DNA from: Planctomonas deserti
Lineage (GTDB): Bacteria; Actinomycetota; Actinomycetes; Actinomycetales; Microbacteriaceae
NCBI RefSeq assembly: GCF_003067705.1
Contig: NZ_QANL01000002.1
Coordinates: forward strand, 186,001-250,000
Direction: 5' to 3'
Length of the DNA stretch: 64,000 bases
The notes below the pieces were generated by a model. That model saw nothing but the letters and a program-made list of their open reading frames with translations, made no database searches and was not told the DNA's origin. The position numbers and the translations under genes are program-made. Below, one piece after another: positions 26,903-35,549 of this stretch (within the stretch, counting starts at the first letter, position 1; each line of letters starts with the position of its first letter).

Positions 26903-27103
26903 ATGGGTATGAACGAGATGACCCAGATCACCCCGACGTACCTCACCCAGCTCGAGGTCGCCGAACTCCTCCGAGTGCCCGAGCGGACGCTCGAAGACTG
27001 GCGGCTCACACACTCCGGGCCGCCGTACTCCAAGCTCGGCCGACACGTGCGCTACAACATTGACGACGTGATCGACTGGGTGCGGGAGCAACGACATGGC
27101 TAG
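26903..27103 (+). CDS. Excisionase-like helix-turn-helix protein
   Basis: The 66-aa product carries YLTQLEVAELLRVPERTLEDWRLTHSGPPYSKLGRHVRYNIDDVIDWV, the winged-helix pattern of AlpA/Xis and MerR-like excisionases. Possible ATGs are at 26903, 26909 and 26918; none has a strong ribosome site, and a longer in-frame leader to 26768 is not conserved-looking. It overlaps the integrase start by 8 nt. In integrated elements such proteins direct excision by bending DNA at the attachment site or regulate the element. Confidence 0.8.
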   Translation: MGMNEMTQITPTYLTQLEVAELLRVPERTLEDWRLTHSGPPYSKLGRHVRYNIDDVIDWVREQRHG

Positions 27104-28294
27104 GCCACAGCTCGAGCCCGGCACGATGGGCAAGATCAACGTGACGCTCCTCGCCGGCGGCCTGTACCGAGCCCGCGCGAACGCCCGCGACGACGGAGGG
27201 AATCTCCATCAACTGTCGGTAACGGCGGCCACCGAGGCGGATGCGCGCACGGCGCTTCGGAAGCGGGCCACAACGATCTCCACGGGCGCCGTCCCGGACC
27301 TCCTGCCGTCCAACACACTCGCCGATGCGATCGCCGCCTGGTTGCCGCAGATCCGCACCCGTGCGAAGTCCGGCAGCCTCTCGTACTCGACATACGAGTC
27401 GTACGAGGCGATCGCGCGCCTGCTGCTTGTGCCTCGATGCGGCGCAGTGAAGCTCGGGAACCTTACGGCCGGCCGCTGCGATCGAATCCTGCAACAACTC
27501 CTCGCCGACGAGTCCATCTCCAAGGCCAGACGAGCGCGCTCCGTGCTCAGCATGGTCTGCAGCCATGCGGTGCGAGACGGCGCCATGCCAAGCAACCCAG
27601 TGCGCGACGCTCAGCGGATGCCGACGGCGCCGAAGAAGGATTCGGCTCTCACGCCGAAGCAGATTGACGGCATCCGTGAACTCATGGAGCGATGGGATCG
27701 GCCCTACGGACCACGGCCCAACTACCGGGCGCTGATCGACGGCATGGACATCATGCTCGGCACCTCCATGCGCGTCGGCGAGTGCATCGGCCTGCGGCGC
27801 CGCGACGTCGATATGACGACCAGCCCACCCACGGTGATCGTGAACGGCACTATCGTGTCCAATCGCACCGAGGGCACATACCGAAAGGACTCACCGAAGC
27901 GGTCGCGCCAGCGACGAACTATTGCACTGCCCTCGATGGCTGCGGCCGCGGTGCGCAGGCGCCTAGCTCTGGCCGAGCCGCACGAAGACGCGTTTCTGTT
28001 CCCGACGGCCACCGGCCGCTCGTTGAGCGTGAGCAACACGAACGGCTACTGCGAACCTTCATCGGCGACGAGCGGCTGGCGCTCATTGCACTCGGCGTCC
28101 CCGTCGAGGAGTACACGACGCATCTCTACCGAAGGACGGCGGCAACTCTCGTGGAACGCGCTGCTGGCATCACCGTCGACTCACGGCTACTCGGGCACGC
28201 GAACGAGCAGATCACCCGGACCAGCTACGTCGTGTCGGCCGAGGTCGTCGACCCTGTGACGGCGCAGATCCTGGATGAGCTGCTGGGGTCGTGA
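27096..28294 (+). pseudogene. Tyrosine recombinase (integrase), frameshifted
   Basis: From ATG 27096 the frame encodes an integrase: an N-terminal arm-binding part, a SAM-like core-binding domain (YSTYESYEAIARLLL), and the first catalytic arginine in GTSMRVGECIGLRRRDVD. After SLSVSNTN (about 28045) this frame becomes nonsense. The remaining catalytic residues continue in another frame (-1 relative): THLYRRTAATLVERAAG, then LLGHANEQITRTSYVV, ending at 28294, with HxxR, GH and tyrosine all present. One missing base explains it. No slippery homopolymer is seen, so programmed frameshifting is unlikely. The enzyme is probably inactive unless this is a sequencing error. Confidence 0.85.
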
Positions 28295-28771
28295 ATGTGA
28301 GACGCACGGAGTCGCGTGGGAGTGGTGCCGCGTCAACGCCACGGCGTTCATGGCGCCGCACGGATGCACAACTTCGGAGCGTAGGCATGGACTTCACGAG
28401 ACCCCGGTCTCACTCGTGGCGGAGTGACGCTCGCCATCATCCGACGTCGGACTCCTGCCGCTGGTGTCTTGGCTCGGTTCACCGGAGCAGAGCCAGTTGC
28501 ACCGGGCCTTCGCCTCAGGGCTGATCACACGTGCCCGCGACTTGAATTAAAGGTCGCTGTGCTACCGGGTTTCCTGTCCACCTGATCATGCCGAGTGCAT
28601 GATGCCATGTGTGGACGAGGGGCTGGCCGCAGGTCGAAATCCTGTCAGCCATTCATTTGGGCCGTACGCGTTCTGGCGGCGCCAGCTCAGTGCATGGGCA
28701 ACGACGGTCGGGATACTGGATTCAGGAATTGAAGAGTCCGCGCGCCATTAAGTCCAACTGTCTGGACCACG
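28295..28771. other. Gap with no recognisable gene
   Basis: This 477-bp stretch after the integrase has short frames on both strands, none with protein-like composition or a ribosome site. No hairpin or repeat stood out. Confidence 0.6.
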
Positions 28772-29378
28772 TCAGCTATCGGCCAGGATTTCTGCCACGT
28801 CGTGAAACGCGTCGCTGCGACGAGCGACGCGACGCGCTCGCTCGTCGCGGTCCTTCACGAACAGCGCCGGCGGCGACAGGTAGCAGCTGTGCACGAGGGT
28901 AAGACTGCGCTCTGTCTCGATGTTCGGGTGCCGACGAGAAGCCGGCGCCAAGCACGCTCGGCATCCCTGCCTTGAAGCAGGACGACCCGGAGCATCGGCG
29001 TGAGGTCCATGAGGCGCAGCACCGTCTGGACGCCTGCGTCGGATTCAGGGGCTTTCGGAGCGCGATTGATGTACCAGGGGTATGTATTCCGAAGCAGCGG
29101 ATCTGCGGCGGACAGGCCGACTGCGTGGAGCAGGCCAGCTTGCAGCTCCGCTGACTCGTCATCGTTCTCGACGCAGATGAAGCCGCTACCCACCTCGTCC
29201 TGTGTAGCTGGCCCAGGGTCGCGGAGAATGCTGAGTGCACATGCTCCAGTGCGACCAAGTGGGGCGCGACGTATGGCACGAACCCGAGGTCGATTTCTCG
29301 CAAATCGTCGACGTAGCGGGCCATTAGCGCGATGTGCGGTGCGTAGCGGTCTGCCCGCTGTTGTTGGGGGCATGCCAT
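28772..29378 (-). pseudogene. Uracil-DNA-glycosylase-family gene with two frameshifts
   Basis: Three consecutive minus-strand frames join into one plausible protein. Frame 1 (from 29378) has ADRYAPHIALMARYVDDLRE and FVPYVAPHLVALEH. Frame 2 (about 29235-28940) has LRDPGPATQDEVGSGFICVE, NTYPWYINRAPKAPE and LRVVLLQGRDAERAWRRLL. Frame 3 (to 28772) has RHPNIETERSLTLVHSCYLS, then ALFVKDRDERARRVARRSDA and a FHDVAEIL tail. The order of the GPAT, N-x-x-PWY and HPS-like segments fits small actinobacterial UDG-superfamily proteins. Total length of about 200 aa is normal, so damage is limited to the shifts. The family call is from memory of the pattern and is moderately sure; the broken state is clear. 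Confidence 0.65.
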
Positions 29379-29751
29379 CTGCAGTGTACAAAGGCGATCG
29401 GTTAGGACCGGCAATGGGCCGTCCCGGCCATCTGACGCGCTCCACACTCCCCGTAGCTTTGACACCGCAGTTCCGGCCGTGCCCGTGCCCGTGCTCGTGT
29501 CCCTTTTCCTCCGCATCGGCTCCAAAAGTTCTTGGCTGCTGGGCATCGCTTCAGTACGTTATACCTACTCGATTGGAGGACGCGATACGGTCGCGGACCG
29601 AGTAGATGGTGAAACAGCAACCCCTCCGATTCCAGGAATCACGCGCGTCGGTCGGGTGGGGCGCGCATGTTACGCAGAACTAGCGCACTGCCTCCGTGAC
29701 AGGAGACAGTGGCATCGGCACGCTAGTCTGTGCCGAGGTAGGGAGGGCATT
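29379..29751. promoter_or_regulatory. Leader region upstream of the nucleotidyltransferase gene
   Basis: This 373-bp stretch has no convincing gene. A TTATAC hexamer at 29559 could be a -10, but a good -35 at normal spacing is not seen. GGGAGG at 29741-29746 is the ribosome site for the TTG start at 29752. Confidence 0.4.
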
Positions 29752-30387
29752 TTGACCGACTGGTCACCGATCACCGTCCAGGGCTTCGACGCCCTGGCCG
29801 CTGCGCACAGCCCGCACGATGGAGTGTCCCTCGGGGTACTTGACCGGCTCCCCTTCAAGTTTGAGTCCAAGACGCAGTACCTCCTTTGGCGCGACTCGAT
29901 TGCGGAGGGGTTCGGACTTGACGGTAAGGACATCGCCCTTGTGGGCAGTGCTGCGACAGGGCGGAGCCTTAGCGCGGACAAACAATACGCAATGTTTCAC
30001 TCGAAGTCGGATGTTGACGTTGCGGTGATATCCACACATCACTTCGACGTCTCGTGGAGATGGTTCCGGAGAACAAACCCAAACTTCCTGACTGGTCTGG
30101 ACGGAAAAATGCGCGAACGGTTCGACGCTCATCGAGCCCACTACGTTTTCGAGGGCGTCATCGCTACCGACTACTTCCTCAGCTACCTCCCGTTCGGAGA
30201 CGAGTGGCAGTCTGCGATGCAGCGGACACAGACGTTGCTGCCTAGTGGGCTTCAGGGGCGGCTGATGAAGGTTCGCATTTATCGAGATTACGCCGCCCTA
30301 CGTCAGACACAAATTGCGGCGATGAGTGCATACAAGATTTACTTGACAAACAATCCGGAGAATAAGGCGGCCCAAGATGGCGAATAG
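29752..30387 (+). CDS. Nucleotidyltransferase-fold protein
   Basis: The TTG at 29752 sits 5 nt after GGGAGG and is preferred; the longer upstream frame has no protein-like features. The 211-aa product contains ALVGSAATGRSLSA at about 63-76 and KSDVDVAVIS at about 85-94. This gives the GS...G then DxD pattern (Asp87, Asp89) of polymerase-beta-type nucleotidyltransferases. The protein is short for a CD-NTase and closer to a minimal NTase. The last 11 nt overlap the DUF262 gene, so the two are a translationally linked pair. Substrate is unknown; nucleotide signalling or target nucleotidylation are both possible. Codon use is less GC-biased than the left half. Confidence 0.68.
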   Translation: MTDWSPITVQGFDALAAAHSPHDGVSLGVLDRLPFKFESKTQYLLWRDSIAEGFGLDGKDIALVGSAATGRSLSADKQYAMFHSKSDVDVAVISTHHFDVSWRWFRRTNPNFLTGLDGKMRERFDAHRAHYVFEGVIATDYFLSYLPFGDEWQSAMQRTQTLLPSGLQGRLMKVRIYRDYAALRQTQIAAMSAYKIYLTNNPENKAAQDGE

Positions 30388-31525
30388 CAGTAATTTTCTC
30401 AACACTAGCCACCAAACCCTGGCTTGGTTCGCCGAGCAGAACGACGCCGGCACACTCGACCTACGTCCTGGATTCCAACGCAGACCTGTGTGGGTGAACG
30501 AGGAGAAAGCGTTCCTTATCGACTCGGTGCTTCGGGGGTACCCGGTTCCCGAGGTGTACGTGCAGTCAATCGATGATGGATTGCGGCAGGTCGTCGCCGT
30601 AGTGGACGGCCAGCAGAGATTGCGCGCCTGCCTCGAATTCATGGCCGACGCATTTGCGGTTACCTTCGACACTAATAAGCTAGCGCCGCTACACTCACTG
30701 GCGGACACCCCTTGGTTTTCCAAGAAATTCAGCCAACTTACCGAGACTGAACGTCTCAGGATCCGAAAATACAAATTGATTGTGCGAGACTTGGAGGACG
30801 CAGAAGACAAGCAGGTTCGCCACCTCTTCCATCGGTTGAACCAATCGAACGTGGCGCTCAATGCACAGGAATTGCGGTATTCCATTTACCAAGGCGGCTT
30901 ACTTGCAGCAGTTGAAAGTCTTGTTAAGCACAAGGCGTGGGATCACATTCGGATGTTCACCAAGCTGCAGCAGCGGCGTATGCTCGACAGCGAGTATGTC
31001 TCAGAGCTGGTAATCGGACACTTGCACTTCCCGCAGAACAAGAAGGACGACCTCGACGAATACTACCGGCGTTACGCGGCCGGACTCCCCGGCGCGGACG
31101 CTGTGCTCGAGGTCTTCAACCGGAGCCTGAACGCGCTCGTCGATGCCTTTCCTCTGCCGCATATGGATAGAACCCGCTGGTACCGCAAGTCCGACTTCTA
31201 CACGTTGTTATTGATGATCACGCGCGGACAAATCCCACTCGTCGACGGGTCAATTGCCCACATCAAGTCGCGTCTGGTCGAGTTCTCGGATCTCGTCTCC
31301 GCGCCCCCTCGTGACGGCGAGCCGTTAGCTGTTTCCACGTATCGTGAATCGGTCGAGCGAGCGGCTACCGATCGCGGACGACGGATGCGTCGTGAGGAAG
31401 CGCTTCTAGCGTTCCTCAACGACGCGGATTTGTCAGAGGCGTCTACGGTTCCGTTGCCCGTAGACGATGAAGAAGACACCGACTCGCTCCTCGAGCAGGA
31501 GTACGAAGATGTCCCTCTGAGTTGA
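30377..31525 (+). CDS. DUF262 domain protein
   Basis: The 382-aa protein starts inside the end of the nucleotidyltransferase gene. Residues 30-90 carry PGFQRRPVWVNEEKAFLIDS, then GYPVPEVYVQ and VVDGQQRLRACLEF, the defining pattern of DUF262 (ParB/sulfiredoxin-like fold, as in the GmrS part of GmrSD). The HFHRLNQSNVALNAQELR-type segment near 150 also fits. There is no DUF1524 HNH nuclease domain at the C-terminus; the tail (about 340-382) is acidic. DUF262 proteins are linked to NTP hydrolysis and modification-dependent restriction. Without the nuclease, the partner nucleotidyltransferase may provide the effector activity (inference). Confidence 0.85.
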   Translation: MANSSNFLNTSHQTLAWFAEQNDAGTLDLRPGFQRRPVWVNEEKAFLIDSVLRGYPVPEVYVQSIDDGLRQVVAVVDGQQRLRACLEFMADAFAVTFDTNKLAPLHSLADTPWFSKKFSQLTETERLRIRKYKLIVRDLEDAEDKQVRHLFHRLNQSNVALNAQELRYSIYQGGLLAAVESLVKHKAWDHIRMFTKLQQRRMLDSEYVSELVIGHLHFPQNKKDDLDEYYRRYAAGLPGADAVLEVFNRSLNALVDAFPLPHMDRTRWYRKSDFYTLLLMITRGQIPLVDGSIAHIKSRLVEFSDLVSAPPRDGEPLAVSTYRESVERAATDRGRRMRREEALLAFLNDADLSEASTVPLPVDDEEDTDSLLEQEYEDVPLS

Positions 31526-31968
31526 GCCGTGGACGGCGACGAACTGCTTCCGGTTGAAGGAGCCTCCGGAGACCGTTCTGAGACGGCGCCCTTCGGTAAC
31601 GCGCTAGTCCGAGTCAACGATGTCGATAGATGAACGCCCGGCGATTGCGTGCAGAAGGCAATCTAGGAAATGGCCTGCAGTGCGACGTCCAAGACGATAC
31701 ACTCACGCAAGAAGCGCTGCCTTATGAGCAACTACACTGCCGACTTCCTCGCATCAAACTTTCGATGCTTGCAGGGGTGCTGATGGTTCCGTGAGCAAAA
31801 GAGCCGCGGTCACGACTTTGTCATGTGCTCAGCGAGCACTACGTCTTCGTCCAGGGATCTCACTGATGCGAGTGGGCTGGGGAACGAGCTAAATCTCGTA
31901 TCACTCAAGTTGACGCGCCCGATGAGGAGGTAGCGCGGTGCTCGGAGCGTCGTAGCAGTCGCGCGGCG
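31526..31968. other. Gap between convergent genes, no gene seen
   Basis: This 443-bp gap has no frame with ribosome site or conserved motif on either strand, and no strong terminator hairpin was noticed. Confidence 0.55.
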
Positions 31969-32778
31969 TTAGATCGAGGCGTCAATGGTCCACACGGCCG
32001 TCTCGGCAATCCTAGTCGTTTGACTGCTTGCGCCGTCCGCAGCTCCGAGTCGACGTATCTGATTCTCGGAAACCCACAAGAATCGGGGGTCGCGCACAGT
32101 CTTCAAATGCCGTAGTTCGGCATGCTGAGCGGGCGTCGGGATCAGCTCGAATATGTCGGCAATCAGTAATTCCTGACTGCTAGCCCAGGGGCTGTATCTC
32201 ATCGGATGGTAGAGACGCGTGATTCGGTCGTACTTAATGAAGCCGAAGGTTTCGTGCGACAGGATCCCTGTAGCGATAAGTTCCTCGTAGAATTCGCGCC
32301 ATCCATCCGTTTCGCGTCCGCGGCCACTCTCGAACCATCGTATGAACGCGAATAAATGTTTGCCGGGAACGCGCACCCGCAAATCATGTTCACTGACCTC
32401 ATCTGGGACCAGCAAATCGTCGTTTAGGACCCGCATCTCGTTGAGTGTGCCGTAAGAGGATGGGTGCGCCTTATAGACACCCCCGGCTGGCTGATAATGG
32501 TCGAACCGATGGCCCTTTACGAGCAGATAGTCCCCGTCGATGTGTATGCGATATAGATAGGACGCGGAGATTCGTACACGGCTTCGCCAAGACTTTAAAG
32601 AGTACCAGGCGATCTTGAGATAGCGGTGATGGATTATCAACGTGTCGAGCAAAGGTATGAAGAAGCCGATAACCAGGCCGCTAGAGATTGCAAATAACCA
32701 TCCCTCGGCTGGATCCGACCGCAACATCACCAACGATGCGATAACCAAGCCAGCGGAATAGATTACCAGACGGGCCAC
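31969..32778 (-). CDS. Two-TM protein with NUDIX-like domain (SMODS-associated NUDIX type)
   Basis: The start is GTG 32778, 7 nt after AAGGAG; the longer frame to 32940 lacks such a site. The 269-aa product begins with two membrane helices (residues 3-19 and 27-49). A cytoplasmic domain follows with YLYRIHIDGDYLLVKGHR, YQPAGGVYK at 95-103, and WREFYEELIATGIL at 160-172, a degenerate NUDIX box (REFYEE). IADIFELIP and FLWVSENQI come later. This layout recalls the NUDIX domains predicted in nucleotide-second-messenger defence systems (Burroughs and colleagues, SMODS-associated NUDIX). It faces the nucleotidyltransferase-DUF262 pair across 443 bp. Role as a membrane effector or ligand sensor is inference. 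Confidence 0.65.
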   Translation of the reverse strand: MARLVIYSAGLVIASLVMLRSDPAEGWLFAISSGLVIGFFIPLLDTLIIHHRYLKIAWYSLKSWRSRVRISASYLYRIHIDGDYLLVKGHRFDHYQPAGGVYKAHPSSYGTLNEMRVLNDDLLVPDEVSEHDLRVRVPGKHLFAFIRWFESGRGRETDGWREFYEELIATGILSHETFGFIKYDRITRLYHPMRYSPWASSQELLIADIFELIPTPAQHAELRHLKTVRDPRFLWVSENQIRRLGAADGASSQTTRIAETAVWTIDASI

Positions 32779-34655
32779 AGTGAGACTCCTTGAACGTGGT
32801 TTCCTAGGGTTCGTTGCCGCGTCGAGGTTCGGGATCGATAAGATTCGCCCCACGGGCCGGCCCTGACCTCGCCAAGAGCTAACCTTCTCACTTACTCCGA
32901 CGTCGACCGACCCTTGAGGGGAGCCGTTACGAGTGCGCATAGCCTACCGTGCCTCTAGTTGGGAGCGCGGGACGCTCGCGGTGAAGTCAACTTGGTCCCG
33001 GTTCAAGAAAACGAGGGTTAGGTCGGAACGGGGAGGCCGAAACTGCGAGACGCGTTTGCCGTGTTCGACCTGTAACCAGGCGCGAGTGTAAGACCACTGC
33101 GTGGCTCGGCATCTTCTGAACGCTGATCTGCGTTACGGCATGCGAAGGTGCATGAAGGTGTTCGGTTCGTGAGTCTCGAGATGGTGGGGTCTCAGTCATC
33201 GCCGGGGATACGCGCTTCGGGGATTCATTCGAGTCGATTCATCCTGCGCCACCCGCCTTGCTCGAGGATAGCCAGCAGCTGGCTACCACCGCCCGGTCTA
33301 CGCCCCGAGCGTCCAGTAGCGTGCGTCGTGTCAGCTGGCCGAGGCAGAGAGAGATCGCGATGCGGTGGCACAACGGTATGACCGTCGACGGCCGGTGCGA
33401 TGTCGGGACCATTCAGCTGCGCTCGACGGCGTGGAGCTTGGGGCTCGAACCGCGGCTTCGCCAGCGGCTCAAGGCATCGCGGTTCGGTGCCGCAGTTCCG
33501 GCGGGCGCGACGAGAGGAGACGAGATGAGACGAGACGCGCTTTGAATGCGGCTGTCCCGGGTACTCCTCTGCCTCCGGCTGAGATGCTGCATTCACCGGC
33601 GTTGCGTGCATGCGACTTCGGTGAGGAGTTACGGCCGACAAGGAACCACTGTGCAGGTGTGGATCTCAAAGTGGCTGCGTGGCGGAAACGGTCAGTCTCG
33701 CGAGTAGCGTGACGACCGTGCCTGACGAGATTGTCGGTGAGCTGGGGAAGATCACCGTGCTGGCCGGAGTGATCGAAGGAATTTCTATGGTGTCGCGAGC
33801 TCGCTCGGCCATGAGGTCCACGGTGTCTCAGACCCGGAAAAGCGCGGAGTGTCTCAGGTGCGCACAGCACTGAAACGGCCCGGCCTCGCTCGTGCGTTTT
33901 CAGACGCTGCAGGGGTTGAAGACCCGCGTCGCTGGGACGATGGCTCCCTGACGCCAAAGACTCCCTGGAAGCGAGGAACGCCATGATCCACGCGCGGATG
34001 ATTTACGTCTGGGAGGGAAACGAGCGCAAACAGTAAGCACGGTCTTCTCGAGATGGACTCAAGTCGCCGCGTCCGATCTCCGAGATTGCCGATGTGCGCG
34101 CGAAGCTGGAGTGCGTGGTGGAAGAAGATGACGCGCTGCGCCTCATTGCGATCGTTCATGAAGTAGGAGACGGGCGTCGAGCGGAAGCCCAGCTGTTGCA
34201 CGAGCAAGGCGGCTACTGATGTGTACTCCGAGTTCGCGAGCCGCCTCTGATTGTCACTCGCGTCCGCAGGCCGGTCGAAGAAAGCCGTCTACCGCCGTGT
34301 CGGCGTCACTCCCCGTGGAGTTTGTATTCGCCTGCCCAGAGGATCACCGGCCCCTGCCAGTAGAACCGGGAGAGCCCGCGGAGGTTGGTGCCGATGAGTG
34401 TTTGTGGGCTGGTGGCTATCTGGAGGACCTTGAAGTCAGCTAGCTGGCCGGTCCGCCCTTACGGTGGGGGTGAATCGCGCTGCTTTTCCTTCCTCGACGA
34501 CCGAATGTCATTATCGGAGTTGTTTGTTGGTCGTTTGGCCCATGGCCGTAGAGCATGTGGGAATGAGAACCGTCGCGCGACAGCGCGAGCCCTAATCTTG
34601 CGAACAGCCACGGTCCGGCTCCACGCAGGTGGCGGCCGTCGCATCGCCGATCCTG
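32779..34655. other. 1.9-kb gene-poor stretch with possible coding remnants
   Basis: No intact gene is supported. Short protein-like fragments appear without starts, for example a frame at 34037-34219 reading ISEIADVRAKLECVVEEDDA before a TGA, and one near 33719 reading VPDEIVGELGKITVLAGVI. A small GAGACGA-type tandem occurs near 33508-33537. The stretch looks like eroded accessory DNA. Confidence 0.5.
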
Positions 34656-34925
34656 CTATAGCTCGATCACGATGAGCCGCTCCGCGTTGACGAAGACGGG
34701 CTTCCCGTCGAGCGTCTCTTTGCCCCACGATCTGTACGGCCCGATATGCGCACCGCTCGTGCTGATCAGACCATCGATTCTCTCTATCCCGACCCAAACG
34801 GAAATCTGGTCTGAATGGATGTAGCCGAGCGGCGGCTCGCCCCGCTTGGCAGCGGGGTCTACGCCGGCCTCCCGTAGCTCTCCATCGGTCGCCGCCATTG
34901 GCGCAAGTGCCCTACTCGAAGTCAT
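34656..34925 (-). CDS. Small hypothetical protein
   Basis: From ATG 34925 the product is 89 aa (an ATG at 34898 gives 80 aa); neither has a good ribosome site. The C-terminal half, RGEPPLGYIHSDQISVWVGIERIDGLISTSGAHIGPYRSWGKETLDGKPVFVNAERLIVIEL, alternates short strands and turns like a folded domain. No family was recognised. It could be a remnant of a longer gene. Confidence 0.4.
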   Translation of the reverse strand: MTSSRALAPMAATDGELREAGVDPAAKRGEPPLGYIHSDQISVWVGIERIDGLISTSGAHIGPYRSWGKETLDGKPVFVNAERLIVIEL

Positions 34926-35549
34926 GCCGTGGAGTCTACGATCCGGCGAAGCGTCTTGTTCATGGCCCCTGGGGTTGGATTGGGCGGGGCATGACGCGTT
35001 CAGAAGCGTCACTTTCGCTCAGCGTGGGCTGCCACACCGGTGACGATGTGCCGAGCGGTGCGCGCGGGCCGGTCCATCAGCGGGCGAGTCCAGCGATGAA
35101 CTAGCGAGTCGGCGCGATGTGGTGTGCGATCACCTGTCGCATGTTGGAAGTGGATCGCTCGGAGCTGTCCGCCGATACGCGACGAGTGCGATCCACCTCG
35201 TACTCCGTTCGCGCGAGGTCGTGGCCGATCTTCTTCGCGGTGAACTCGCCCGGGCGCGATGGAACGATCGCCGCCTATGTTCGCGGCAACACCGACCCGC
35301 GGACACTCGTCGCGGTGTCTGTTCCGCTCGCCGCCCTCGACGTCCGGGCCGGCGAGCGCTCGGCCGGTGCGAAACCGACGCCGAAGATCCACGTCACATC
35401 ACCGACCCCAAGCACGGCCTTTATCAGAGATACGCGCTCTCAGTTGGGTGAGCGGACTCGACGGAGTTGACAACAGCCGCCTCGCGCTTTCAACTGGTCG
35501 ACGGCGCGTTGTGAGTGCACAGGATCTACGACCAAGATTGAATCGAACC
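34926..35549. other. Gap with no recognisable gene
   Basis: This 624-bp stretch precedes the zinc-ribbon nuclease-like gene. Open frames here are arginine-rich or compositionally random, and no promoter could be assigned with confidence. Confidence 0.5.

Noticed and set aside
28021-28060. Programmed -1 frameshift in the integrase
   Set aside because: No slippery heptamer or downstream pseudoknot is visible, and integrases of this type are not normally recoded; mutation or sequencing error is simpler.
28855-29445. Intact 196-aa minus-strand gene within the UDG-like region
   Set aside because: Only its middle is protein-like; both ends are continued in other frames, so a frameshifted pseudogene fits better.
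34037-34219. Protein-like frame ending in LLHEQGGY
   Set aside because: No start codon or ribosome site and a stop at its 5' side; recorded only as a possible remnant.
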